From the NCBI GenBank assembly GCA_020630875.1, contig JAHDIH010000005.1:186001-250000 (forward strand): a DNA stretch of 64,000 nt, read 5' to 3'. Positions 52,086 through 61,062 of the stretch are shown here, one piece after another. Under the pieces are notes generated by a model. It was not told the origin of the DNA. It did not search any database and saw nothing but the letters and a program-made list of their open reading frames with translations. The translations under genes were made by a program, and so were the position numbers. The stretch is from Deltaproteobacteria bacterium. Lineage in GTDB: Bacteria > Myxococcota_A > Polyangia > Haliangiales > Haliangiaceae. Within the stretch, counting starts at the first letter, position 1; each line of letters starts with the position of its first letter.

Positions 52086-54356
52086 TTATGGCATCCGCCA
52101 CATACGCGCTGAGGTGGTACGCGTCCAAGGTAGTAGCGACTTCGAAACCGTTCCATGGGCAAAGGGGGTTAACTTTCCGTTTGATTTCAATAGCCAAACG
52201 TCAGACGGAGGAATGAAATCGTTTTCTTTGCTCTTGTCATGGGCAAAGGACATGTAGTCGATCCAGATTGGCAATGCGGTGTTTCCGCCAGTGGCTCCGT
52301 CGCCAATACTGGTGTTACTGCCTCTTCGCCCCACCCAAACTGTGGTCACCAATTGTGAAGTGAATCCTGAGAACCAACCATCTCTATAATCGTTAGTCGT
52401 GCCGGTTTTTCCTGCGATGGGAATGCCAAGGACTTTGGCTCTCCTTGCCGTCCCACTTTGCACGACGGCTTGCATCATATCGGTCAACATGAAGACGTGA
52501 CTCGGTTGTATGGTCACGGAAGACTCTTTCCTTCTAAAGTCTTCGATTACATTACCTTCTCTGTCGGTGACGTAGTCGACGAGTCGTGGAGGAACTTTTT
52601 GCCCACCGCTTGCCAAGGTCAAGTAGCCCGTTGCTAACTCCATTGGGGTTAACTCGACGCTCCCTAACGCCACGGACAGGTCTCTTGGAACTGGTTGTGA
52701 GATACCAGCCCTCCGTAACGTGCCGATAAACGAGTTTAGACCAAACTTCTGCAGTAGTCTGACACTTACCGTGTTTAGAGATTTGGAAAGGGCATAGCGC
52801 ATGGGAACCCTTCCTCGGTAACTGTTATCGTAGTTTTTGGGCGACCATACCTGGTTGCCAAACCGCATCACTATCGGCGCGTCTACTACCTTCGTCGTTG
52901 GCGTATAGCCGTTTTCTAGTGCCGTCAGGTAGATGAATGGTTTTATGGAGGAGCCCACTTGGCGCCTTGCTTGAGTCGCCAAGTTTAACGCGGACTGGGT
53001 GTAGCCGCCTACCATCGCTACTACGCGGCCACTATTGTTTTCCATCGATACCAAGGCGCCGTCGAGGGATGGTGGCTGGAATAGGGTAGGCGCATCCCTT
53101 TCAAGGATCACGCCGATGATATCTCCACTGACTAACTTTTGCTTGGTGTTCCATTGCCACTTCTCGAGCCACTTTCTGTCGGCCTTAGGCAGCAAGAATT
53201 TTTCGCTACCTAAGGTGAGAAACCAGTTGGTTCGCCAAGTCTTTTTCGACTTTTTTTCTATACTGAGCATCGCTTGATAAGGAATGCCAGCGAGAGGAAC
53301 CGTTGACTCTTTTGCCAGTAGTCGGTGACTTTTGTAGACCGTCCTTAGGTTTTCCGAAAAAGCCTTCCTTTTGCTTTCTTCAATGTTGGCAAGTGGTCCT
53401 GCGAATCCTAGTCGTTTCGTTACGGTCTCGATCCCTATTTTTACCGCATGTTCTGCTGCTTGTTGTTTCGGTATGGACAAGGTCGAGTGAAAGCGTAGAC
53501 CACCTTCCAATACTCGTTGATTTCCATATCGTTTCACTGCCCATCGCCGGACTTCCTCTACAAACTGTGGCGCTACGGACTTGGCTTTTGATTTACCGGA
53601 GACAAACACTAAACTTTCATCAAGGGCGGTGGAGTACTCTTGGCTGTTTAGGTAGCCGTCTTTCCTCATTCGATTCAAAACGTACTTTTGGCGTGTTCTA
53701 GCCGACTCTACGTTTCTGGACAGAATGGAAGGTCCTTGTACTAAGCAAGCAAGGAACGCTGCTTCTGCCGCTGTTAACCGGTCCAGAGTCTTTGAAAAGT
53801 AGGCGTCCGCGGCGGCAGCCACGCCATAGGCATTCCGACCTAAAAATACGAGATTCAAGTATACTTCCAAAATCTCAGGTTTGGTCAATTGCCGTTCAAG
53901 TCGCACCGACATGACTAACTCATCTAGCTTTCGTGAGTAATCCCTTTTCTCTTTGTAAAACTTTTCACGTCGTAAGATGAGCTTGGTAACTTGTTGAGTG
54001 ATGGTAGATGCGCCTTGACTGGTACGGCCACGTTTGTAGTTTGTGTAGGCTGCCCGCGCGATGCCTTTGAGATCGAACCCCGGGTGTTTCCAGAAGTTAC
54101 CATCTTCAGCTGCGATGAAGGCATTCTGAACCATCGGTGGTATCTTCCGCAACGGAGTCAGAATTCTATGGCCCCTGTGAAAGGCACCGATTTCGCTGCC
54201 GTCGTCCGCTAAGATGATGCTCGCTTCTGCAGGCGTTTGCAGGAATTTCTTTTTCAAGTCGGACGGAAGATCGTCTGCAACAGTAGCCACAACGAAGTAA
54301 ACCCCCGCTGCCCCGGCGAATAGTCCAAAAATCCCCCCCAACAGTGCGAGACGCAA
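52086..54356 (-). CDS. mrcA: class A penicillin-binding protein (PBP1A type)
   Basis: A 756-residue bifunctional cell-wall synthase anchored by an N-terminal helix (LALLGGIFGLFAGAAGVYFV). The glycosyltransferase domain shows FIAAEDGNFWKHPGFDLKGI, GASTITQQVTKLIL and EILEVYLNLVFLGRNAYGV; the transpeptidase domain has SSIKPF (SxxK), SKSLN (SxN) and GKTGTT. An OB-like insert separates the two. The start is TTG at 54354-54356; in-frame sequence upstream is basic (LKKQKKKVLRPFRSF) and looks like a natural cytoplasmic lead but contains no ATG, GTG or TTG before the next stop. Confidence 0.93.
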   Translation of the reverse strand: MRLALLGGIFGLFAGAAGVYFVVATVADDLPSDLKKKFLQTPAEASIILADDGSEIGAFHRGHRILTPLRKIPPMVQNAFIAAEDGNFWKHPGFDLKGIARAAYTNYKRGRTSQGASTITQQVTKLILRREKFYKEKRDYSRKLDELVMSVRLERQLTKPEILEVYLNLVFLGRNAYGVAAAADAYFSKTLDRLTAAEAAFLACLVQGPSILSRNVESARTRQKYVLNRMRKDGYLNSQEYSTALDESLVFVSGKSKAKSVAPQFVEEVRRWAVKRYGNQRVLEGGLRFHSTLSIPKQQAAEHAVKIGIETVTKRLGFAGPLANIEESKRKAFSENLRTVYKSHRLLAKESTVPLAGIPYQAMLSIEKKSKKTWRTNWFLTLGSEKFLLPKADRKWLEKWQWNTKQKLVSGDIIGVILERDAPTLFQPPSLDGALVSMENNSGRVVAMVGGYTQSALNLATQARRQVGSSIKPFIYLTALENGYTPTTKVVDAPIVMRFGNQVWSPKNYDNSYRGRVPMRYALSKSLNTVSVRLLQKFGLNSFIGTLRRAGISQPVPRDLSVALGSVELTPMELATGYLTLASGGQKVPPRLVDYVTDREGNVIEDFRRKESSVTIQPSHVFMLTDMMQAVVQSGTARRAKVLGIPIAGKTGTTNDYRDGWFSGFTSQLVTTVWVGRRGSNTSIGDGATGGNTALPIWIDYMSFAHDKSKENDFIPPSDVWLLKSNGKLTPFAHGTVSKSLLPWTRTTSARMWRMP

Positions 54357-54422
54357 TATACTAAAAGAACGAAATGGGCGTAGGACCTTTTTCTTTTGTT
54401 TCTTAAGGCGCAGAATACAAGG

Positions 54423-56141
54423 GTGCGGGGAATTTCATACAAGGTCAAGACCGTCCTATTGCTCTTCTCTACGATCTGCGCTTTTAACGCCCACGCAGGC
54501 AGGTTTACGGTGGTCAACTCTGGTGCCGATTCGTCGGTTCCCGCTTGGATGACAGTTTCAATACCGGTATTTTTAAGCAACACGGTCGAACGGGTCACGC
54601 CCTGGGTACCTGAACGTCCTGACTTTGAAAACAGCGAGGTCAAATCCTTTACCGCATCGACAGATGTTGCGAAGCTTGTAGCAGATAAAGGAGTCGACTG
54701 GGTGTGGAGTGTGACCTGGGAACGCGATAAAGTTTCGTTAGCACTTTGGTGGGCGGCGCTTGGAAACAGCCCCAAACGAGTCGCATCTGGTGAGGTACAG
54801 ATTACCAGAAATGGAATCTATCGCGACGTGCAAGTCGCTATCCAGAAAATGTTGAAAGAAGCCGGGTTGTCTCTTCAAACGCAAAAGTTGGAGTTTGAAG
54901 CCTTGACCGTTAAGGATCCGTATGCGGTCCTTATTTTTGCTCGTGGACTTGTTGCTTTCAAAAGTGGAGACGTCTCGGTCGCCACTGCGGAGTTTGAACG
55001 AGCGATTCGAATTGACCCCACGTTGGAAATAGCAAGACTCTATCTCGGGCGGGTCTACACCGACTTGGGGGACTACCGTAGAGCCGCACGTTACCTGCAA
55101 CGAGGCACGCAGGATTATTACTCTCTTTGGAAAGCTCAAGCGGTTGCTTATTCCGCTTCGGGCTCCCATCGGTCTGCAGAACAGGTGGCCAACAAGATCC
55201 TGCAAATTGACTCAGCAGATTTAGCAGCACTAGAAGCTCGTGGAAACGCCAATCTGTTTTTCAAAAAATATCCGAAAGCGATCAAGGACTATAATTCCAT
55301 TCTTACCCATTCACCAAATAGCGAGACCGCGCTTTTTGGGTTGCGAAGTGCACTTGCTGCGATTGGAGACGACGTCGCACTCGTTGACGTTTTGATTCGC
55401 TTAGTGAAACTCAAACCTAACGATGTCGATATGTCGATGCAACTGGCAGCGGCTTTACGCTCTCAAAAACGAAATGATGAAGCAGTTGAAGTTTATCGTA
55501 ATCTAGAGAAAGGTCCTTTGAATTCGGCAGTCGTGACCTACTTGCTGTCCGATCTCGGTGAGACAACATCGCCTCCCACGCCACAAAGTGGCGAAGAATG
55601 CCTCTTGATTGCGCAGTCGCTGGAGGTCTCAGAGGGGCCTGAAAAAGCAATAGAGCGTCTTCGGACCTGCTGGCCTGGCAGTGAAGCCAGCCATGTAAGT
55701 GCCTACCTTGGCGAGCTGCTTTTGCGAAACGGCGATACGGAGTCTGCCATTCGTCACTTTAAGCGCGCCTTGGTTAGTGAACCAAGGAATATTGCTGCCC
55801 GTACCAATCTAGGAATCGCGCTATTGCGCAAGCAGGACTCAAAAGGAGCATTGTGGCACGCTAAAGTGGCGATCGGACGCGATGCTCAGTTTGCCCCGGC
55901 ACTCCATCTGGCGGCGGTAGCAAAAGCCAGAATGGGAAATTTGTCTGAGGCGTTAAGCTACGCCCAGCGCGCACAAAAGGCTACCGCAGAGAAGCAACCG
56001 AGAGTCGAGTTGCTTCTTAAGAGTCTGTGCAAGCAGTTGCGAGGAGAACACTCGAAACAGCAAAACTCTTTTGATGCGCTGCTATCGAAACGTTTCAAAG
56101 GCAAGGCCGGTTGGCTTGCAGGTGGCGGCTGCGCGATTTAG
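54423..56141 (+). CDS. periplasmic TPR-repeat protein
   Basis: A 572-residue protein. From the GTG at 54423 it has a signal peptide (VKTVLLLFSTICAFNAHA). Residues about 20-140 are a separate domain (ADKGVDWVWSVTWERDKVSL, possibly a stress-type or flagellar-like lead), and the rest is a series of TPR repeats: FARGLVAFKSGDVSVATAEF, RIDPTLEIARLYLGRVYTDL, ALEARGNANLFFKKYPKAI and AARTNLGIALLRKQDSKGAL. It is probably a scaffold in the periplasm. It is divergent from the PBP gene, 66 bp apart, so it may serve envelope growth. Its stop directly abuts the stop of the next gene. Confidence 0.75.
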   Translation: MRGISYKVKTVLLLFSTICAFNAHAGRFTVVNSGADSSVPAWMTVSIPVFLSNTVERVTPWVPERPDFENSEVKSFTASTDVAKLVADKGVDWVWSVTWERDKVSLALWWAALGNSPKRVASGEVQITRNGIYRDVQVAIQKMLKEAGLSLQTQKLEFEALTVKDPYAVLIFARGLVAFKSGDVSVATAEFERAIRIDPTLEIARLYLGRVYTDLGDYRRAARYLQRGTQDYYSLWKAQAVAYSASGSHRSAEQVANKILQIDSADLAALEARGNANLFFKKYPKAIKDYNSILTHSPNSETALFGLRSALAAIGDDVALVDVLIRLVKLKPNDVDMSMQLAAALRSQKRNDEAVEVYRNLEKGPLNSAVVTYLLSDLGETTSPPTPQSGEECLLIAQSLEVSEGPEKAIERLRTCWPGSEASHVSAYLGELLLRNGDTESAIRHFKRALVSEPRNIAARTNLGIALLRKQDSKGALWHAKVAIGRDAQFAPALHLAAVAKARMGNLSEALSYAQRAQKATAEKQPRVELLLKSLCKQLRGEHSKQQNSFDALLSKRFKGKAGWLAGGGCAI

Positions 56142-56987
56142 TCACCAGCAATTAGGAGCGACCCGCATACCGTTGTGAAACGCGGCAAGTCGCCAGCGTT
56201 GCTTATTCGTGTAGCATTCATTTTCACTAGAACCGATACAGAAATAGGCCATTCCCTTTTTGGCGGCAAGAATCCTTCTTTGGCCTGCTTTCACGACCTC
56301 GGGCAAATCTGTTCCAACGATCACGTAGGCATCCTTTTGACAACGTTCGTTGTTTACCAGGAAATAGGTCGTCAGACTCGGAGGTAACTTAGGCCCCTCC
56401 GTCGGGCCGATTTCTGGTTTTGAAACCGTAGTAGCGCATCGCTTTTTTTTGGGAAGTCGCCGTGCCTGTTTGAGAACTACTGTTAACTCGTCCAGAATTC
56501 GATGATTTTTCTTAGCCGCTTTTTTTATCTCTTCAAATGCCACCTTGTGGCGAATGGGAAGTCCAGCGAAAAGTCCCGCCGCTTGCGCCGCCTTTCCTCG
56601 GTCAACGATTCCCTCAAGCTGACGTGACCCATTGTGAAACTGCCGAGCTTTACTTATTAGCCTGTCGCGGGTCAATTTTGGGTTCCCACATCGTTTGGAA
56701 GTAAGCTTGGACACATCTGCTGCCAAAGCCCTTCGGGTGGCGTCGAGTAGTGCTTTGAGCCTGCCACCTGCCTCGATCTCTGAGCGATACTCTGCAATTT
56801 TAAGGTACCGGCGTCCGCTAACCGTATCTGGGCTGGGGGCAGATATCGCTTGAGAAATTACAAGAATTGCGGAAAGTAGCACAAATACGAGTGTAAACGT
56901 TGTCGCTTTGCAATGCCAACGTCTTGGCAGTTTGATAGTGTGGGTTGGTGACCGCGCTCTATTTCGCTTCGCCGAGGAAGCTTCCAA
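56142..56987 (-). CDS. single-pass or secreted protein of unknown function
   Basis: A protein of up to 281 residues, not recognised. One hydrophobic segment near the N-terminus (FTLVFVLLSAILVISQAISA) is a signal peptide or anchor. A helical, basic region follows (LLDATRRALAADVSKLTSKR, FEEIKKAAKKNHRILDEL), then a Cys-containing C-terminal domain (FLVNNERCQKDAYVIVGTDL, YFCIGSSENECYTNKQRW). The start is uncertain: the only good candidate, TTG at 56985-56987, overlaps the start of the divergent gene by 40 bp. A GTG within the hydrophobic segment is unlikely. Confidence 0.6.
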   Translation of the reverse strand: MEASSAKRNRARSPTHTIKLPRRWHCKATTFTLVFVLLSAILVISQAISAPSPDTVSGRRYLKIAEYRSEIEAGGRLKALLDATRRALAADVSKLTSKRCGNPKLTRDRLISKARQFHNGSRQLEGIVDRGKAAQAAGLFAGLPIRHKVAFEEIKKAAKKNHRILDELTVVLKQARRLPKKKRCATTVSKPEIGPTEGPKLPPSLTTYFLVNNERCQKDAYVIVGTDLPEVVKAGQRRILAAKKGMAYFCIGSSENECYTNKQRWRLAAFHNGMRVAPNCW

Positions 56988-57823
56988 AACCGCAGACAGT
57001 GAAAGGGCGGGTGGTCGTATTGGATATCGCTTTCGCTGCGGATTTTGGAGGTGACATCAATTTTGCTTCCACCACGAGGCCTTTCATCGAAGGGTTAGGC
57101 GAGCGTTTAGCGGCATGGGTGGATCATCACGATCACGACGCTCACAAAGACTTTGAAGACGATGAACGATTTATCTTAGCAACCAAAGCACAACATGGGG
57201 CTTGCCCGGAAATGATCACTCCGGAAATGGTGAAAAGCGCTGGCGCGGTGGATACTGTGGTGGCCCATGTTGATCTTGATGGGATTTACGCCGCGGCGAA
57301 GTGGATTAACGGGGGAGTAGAACTCTACGATGGTGCAGACCATGATGCTTGGGCTGTGGATACTCGAAAAGCAGTACCGTCGCCACGTGGCTTGCTCGTA
57401 GATCACGCACTCAGAGGTTCATTTCGAGATACCCAGCTGAAACGCAATATTGTCTGGTGGCTCGTTAATGGTACCAAAAGCGACGGTTACAAGCGCAGCA
57501 TTGTGGAGGCTGCGGAAGCCTTTCAGCCGCGATACGACCAAGCAGTCTACATTGCAGAGTCCTATCAGCTCGATCGCAACATTGCGTTTGTCGACGCTCG
57601 TGGCATGAGTGAATACGATAAAACAGAGCTCCTTCTATTAGGGCAACAAAAAGCACCGGTTTCCGTGGTGCAAGGCGATGGTATGATTAGCATTGCGGCA
57701 GCGTTTGACTCTGGTTGGAACTTCGTAGAAATTTTAGGGTTAGATGGGGGCATGCCAACCCGCGTATCTCTGCCAGAATCTCGTCTTCAAGAGGTGTTGG
57801 CTAAAATTCACGCGGTAGGGTAA
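56948..57823 (+). CDS. DHH-phosphoesterase-like protein with motifs in altered order
   Basis: A protein of about 291 residues. It has two groups of metal-binding-type residues: AAWVDHHDHDAH near residue 60 and VVAHVDLDGIYAAAKWI near residue 110. DHH proteins (RecJ, NrnA, oligoribonuclease families) normally carry the HxDxDG motif first and DHH later; here the order is reversed, as if permuted, or the family is different. The end (GLDGGMPTRVSLPES) recalls the glycine-rich DHHA1 ending. The start is GTG at 56948. cysE follows 8 bp downstream and is probably co-transcribed. Confidence 0.55.
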   Translation: MTALYFASPRKLPKPQTVKGRVVVLDIAFAADFGGDINFASTTRPFIEGLGERLAAWVDHHDHDAHKDFEDDERFILATKAQHGACPEMITPEMVKSAGAVDTVVAHVDLDGIYAAAKWINGGVELYDGADHDAWAVDTRKAVPSPRGLLVDHALRGSFRDTQLKRNIVWWLVNGTKSDGYKRSIVEAAEAFQPRYDQAVYIAESYQLDRNIAFVDARGMSEYDKTELLLLGQQKAPVSVVQGDGMISIAAAFDSGWNFVEILGLDGGMPTRVSLPESRLQEVLAKIHAVG

Positions 57824-57831
57824 GTTGCAGC

Positions 57832-58722
57832 ATGTCTGCAAAGGACCTCACTGATAGAGTAGCTAGAGAATTAATTGCCAACTACGATGATGCCTCTCGT
57901 ACGATGAAACACGTGAGTGCGTACGAACTGCCAAGCCGTAGCGCCGTGGAAGGAATTCTTCAGGTTTATCGATCTTTGATTTTTCCCGGTTATTATGGGG
58001 ACCCGGTCGCTAGGAAAACACCAACAGAACTACGAGATGAACTTAGACTTAGAATTGACCTGCTCAGAAACAATTTGCGTTCTCAAATCTACAAGGGCTT
58101 AAACCATAAGCGTCAGTTCGAAGCGCCGTCTGCAACTGAGGACTGCCCGGACTGTGCAGAGATGTCAGAAATTATCGCTGACAAATTTGTTGCTCACCTG
58201 CCAGAACTTAGAAAAAAAATTGAACTTGATGTACAGGCTCATGCAGTAAGTGATCCAGCGGCCTCAGGTGTAGACGAAGTAATTTTTTGCTACCCAGGCC
58301 TGTACGCAATTGCCGTGTACCGCTTTGCGAATGCATTGAGGTTTTTTGGGGCGCGTATCATTCCACGAGTGATGACCGAAATAGCCCATGAAAAAACCGG
58401 AATTGACATCCATCCCGGGGCGACCATCGGAGAGTCGTTCTTTATTGACCACGGAACGGGAATTGTGATCGGAGAAACCGCTCAAATTGGCAACCATGTA
58501 AGGATGTATCAGGGTGTAACCCTAGGCGCACTAAGTGTGCATGACAGTAGCGCACTGCGGGGGACGAGACGTCATCCTCAGTTGATGGATAACGTCGTTG
58601 TTTACGCTGGAGCGACGATTCTAGGAGGAGAAACCGTGGTAGGCGAGGGCGCGGTGATTGGTGGCAATACTTGGGTTACCAAGTCCGTGCCGGCAGGTAG
58701 TCGCGTCACGTTAAACGGCTAG
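57832..58722 (+). CDS. cysE: serine O-acetyltransferase (CysE/EpsC type)
   Basis: A 296-residue enzyme that acetylates L-serine for cysteine synthesis. An N-terminal helical domain (ELRDELRLRIDLLRNNLRSQ) precedes the left-handed parallel beta-helix: IDIHPGATIGESFFIDHGTG, IVIGETAQIGNHVRMYQGVT, LGALSVHDSS and GGETVVGEGAVIGGNTWVT, with the catalytic His in FIDHGTG. The long N-terminal domain resembles the EpsC branch found in many bacteria without CysE proper. It reads directly from the DHH-like gene upstream, an unusual partner. No cysK gene is adjacent. Confidence 0.93.
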   Translation: MSAKDLTDRVARELIANYDDASRTMKHVSAYELPSRSAVEGILQVYRSLIFPGYYGDPVARKTPTELRDELRLRIDLLRNNLRSQIYKGLNHKRQFEAPSATEDCPDCAEMSEIIADKFVAHLPELRKKIELDVQAHAVSDPAASGVDEVIFCYPGLYAIAVYRFANALRFFGARIIPRVMTEIAHEKTGIDIHPGATIGESFFIDHGTGIVIGETAQIGNHVRMYQGVTLGALSVHDSSALRGTRRHPQLMDNVVVYAGATILGGETVVGEGAVIGGNTWVTKSVPAGSRVTLNG

Positions 58723-58779
58723 ATTCCTTGGTCGTGATTCCCCCCTCGTGTATCATCTAAAGTATGGGGGGAGTCGGTA

Positions 58780-60105
58780 ATGGCGGAAAATAGGGGTGGT
58801 ACTGCAACCAGAATGCGTTTTGTTGCACCGGCTTCGATGGGGGGCAAAGTAGATGTCTCGAATAGAATCGGTCGGTATGAGATAGCTGAAACTCTAGGTA
58901 AAGGGGCAATGGGAGTTGTTTATAAAGCACGAGATCCATTGCTCGACAGGACTGTTGCGGTCAAGACGATTATTCCCCCACGAACTGGCGGGAAAAGAGC
59001 CAAAGAAGCGTACCTCGAGCGCTTTAAGCGCGAGGCAATGGCCGCGGCAAAAATGCAGCACTCCGCCATCGTTACCATTTTCGACGTTGGCGTCGACGAG
59101 AAGAGTGGCTCGCCGTTTATGGTTCTTGAGTATCTACCCGGCGAGTCTCTCGCCGACCGCTTAGATCATTTTCGTTTACGACTGGGACGAGCGGTTCAAA
59201 TTGGACAGGATTTGGCCGCAGCTCTCGCATTTGCACATCGCAAACGAATCGTTCATCGTGACGTTAAACCTGCCAACGTCCTTTTCGCTGGCGACAATCA
59301 TTGGAAACTAGCTGACTTTGGCATTGCTCGGCTTCCGGACTCCGAGCTGACTCAAGTAGGAATCTTCATGGGCACGCCAGGTTACGCTCCTCCTGAGTCA
59401 ATTCGAGATGGGCTGTACACCCCGCAGTCTGATGTATTTGCCTGGGGCGCAGTTCTTTATGAAATGATATGTGGCAGAATTCCATATGAGGGGCCTGATA
59501 CTAAAACTACCAATAAATTGGTTACGCAAGCTGCGGCAAAGCCACCAAGCCGGTGGGATTCTTCGATTCCTCAACCGATTGTTGACGTTACCATGCGGGC
59601 GTTGCATCCGGACCCTAACGAAAGGTACCGAGATGCGGAGATCGCTGGCGCTGCGCTTTCCGAAGCGTGGGAAACCTGCATTGCCAATAATTTGGTAGGT
59701 GCCGCATCGTTTTCGGGAAAAGACGTTTCTCACAATCACGTGAAGGGGCCACTTCATGGAGGCGGCAATCCCGCACCCGCCAAAAGTGCTCCGGCTCCTG
59801 CACCGGAGTGGCAAACGGTCGTAGACTCCGCGCCACCAATACCTCAGGCGCCACCTATGCCGCATGCTACGCCAGCTCAGGTGCCTGCACCGCAAGCTAT
59901 AGCTCAGCCTCCGTCGCCACAGCAACCAATGCATATGGCAGGCATGGCCGTTGCGCCATCAATGCAATCCCCTCAGCCTCTTGGGCACTCGCCTGTGTTT
60001 CGACGGCCGACTTCCCAGTTGGGATCAAACACCGGACTGTGGGTTGCGCTAGGCGTTCTTGGCGCAGTAGTGGTCGCACTACTTATTGTCTTAGTGGCTC
60101 TCTAA
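58780..60105 (+). CDS. membrane-anchored Ser/Thr protein kinase
   Basis: A 441-residue kinase. The start ATG has GGGGGGAG six bases before it (58766-58773). The kinase domain is complete: LGKGAMGVVYKARD, VAVKTI, RFKREAMAAAKMQHSAIV, HRDVKPANVLF, LADFGIARL and GTPGYAPPES, the last with PPE in place of APE. About 310-410 is a Pro/Ala/Met-rich linker, then one C-terminal membrane helix (WVALGVLGAVVVALLIVLVA). There is no outer sensor domain, so it is anchored rather than a receptor. It ends 27 bp before the opposing lipA. Confidence 0.92.
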   Translation: MAENRGGTATRMRFVAPASMGGKVDVSNRIGRYEIAETLGKGAMGVVYKARDPLLDRTVAVKTIIPPRTGGKRAKEAYLERFKREAMAAAKMQHSAIVTIFDVGVDEKSGSPFMVLEYLPGESLADRLDHFRLRLGRAVQIGQDLAAALAFAHRKRIVHRDVKPANVLFAGDNHWKLADFGIARLPDSELTQVGIFMGTPGYAPPESIRDGLYTPQSDVFAWGAVLYEMICGRIPYEGPDTKTTNKLVTQAAAKPPSRWDSSIPQPIVDVTMRALHPDPNERYRDAEIAGAALSEAWETCIANNLVGAASFSGKDVSHNHVKGPLHGGGNPAPAKSAPAPAPEWQTVVDSAPPIPQAPPMPHATPAQVPAPQAIAQPPSPQQPMHMAGMAVAPSMQSPQPLGHSPVFRRPTSQLGSNTGLWVALGVLGAVVVALLIVLVAL

Positions 60106-60132
60106 ACTAGGTGAAAGATAGATGAGCTTAGC

Positions 60133-61062
60133 TTAGCTAGTGCGGCTTGCTCGAATTTTTTGAACCAGGTCGGCTTGTCCATCGGCATGATAACTGGAAC
60201 GAACCAAAGGACCGGCTTCTACATGGGGAAAACCAATGCTGAGTGCGTACTCCTCAAGTTGGGAAAACTCATCAGGGTGCATGTAGCGGTCGACCGGTAA
60301 GTGTTTGGGAGATGGCTGGAGGTATTGCCCCAGTGTAATTATGTCCACGCCCAACGCTCGAGTTTGGTCGAGTACTTCTCGAATTTCTCCCATGGACTCG
60401 CCCAGTCCTACCATCAGCCCGGTTTTGGTAATAGCGCCGGACTTTCTTGCATGCTCTAAAATGGCGTAGCTTCTATCGTAGCGTGCTTGAACGCGCACTT
60501 GTTTTGATAAACGTGGGACGGTTTCCAGGTTATGAGCGAATACGTCGGGGCCCGCCGCAAGCACCGTATCTACATCATCTGTGTTTCCTTTGAAGTCGCC
60601 GGTCAGAATTTCCAAGGTCATGTTAGGACATGCTGCTTTGACGGCAGAAATAGTTTGCGCCCAATGAGCCGCTCCACCATCGGCTAGGTCGTCCCTGTCT
60701 ACGCAGGTGATCACGGTATGAATTAGGTCTAGCTCTGAAAGCATCTGTGCCACGCGAGCCGGTTCTTCTGCATCCACCGGCAGTGGTCGCCCAGTTTTGA
60801 CATCGCAAAAACGACAGGACCTGGTGCAAATATCACCTAAGATCATGATGGTCAGAGCGCGTCGACTCCAACACTCGCCGATGTTAGGGCAGGTGGCGCT
60901 TTCACACACCGTATGGAGGTTGAGTTCTTTGACCCGCTTTTTCACGTCAAAGAATACCGGACTTGTTGGTAAGTTCACCCGAATCCAATCCGGGTGCTTA
61001 CGCCGAGTTTTCCCGGCGAGTGGTAACTTTTTCTTAGAGGTGGATGGCGTGTCCGAGTGCAT
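60133..61062 (-). CDS. lipA: lipoyl synthase
   Basis: A 309-residue radical SAM enzyme that inserts the two sulfur atoms into octanoyl-lysine of lipoyl domains. It has both iron-sulfur motifs: the LipA-specific CESATCPNIGECWSR and the radical SAM CTRSCRFCDV, plus the C-terminal RSSYHAD. Length is normal. Its ATG lies 29 bp inside the end of lpdA, so it is translated with the pyruvate dehydrogenase genes whose E2 it modifies. No lipB is seen in the window. Confidence 0.97.
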   Translation of the reverse strand: MHSDTPSTSKKKLPLAGKTRRKHPDWIRVNLPTSPVFFDVKKRVKELNLHTVCESATCPNIGECWSRRALTIMILGDICTRSCRFCDVKTGRPLPVDAEEPARVAQMLSELDLIHTVITCVDRDDLADGGAAHWAQTISAVKAACPNMTLEILTGDFKGNTDDVDTVLAAGPDVFAHNLETVPRLSKQVRVQARYDRSYAILEHARKSGAITKTGLMVGLGESMGEIREVLDQTRALGVDIITLGQYLQPSPKHLPVDRYMHPDEFSQLEEYALSIGFPHVEAGPLVRSSYHADGQADLVQKIRASRTS

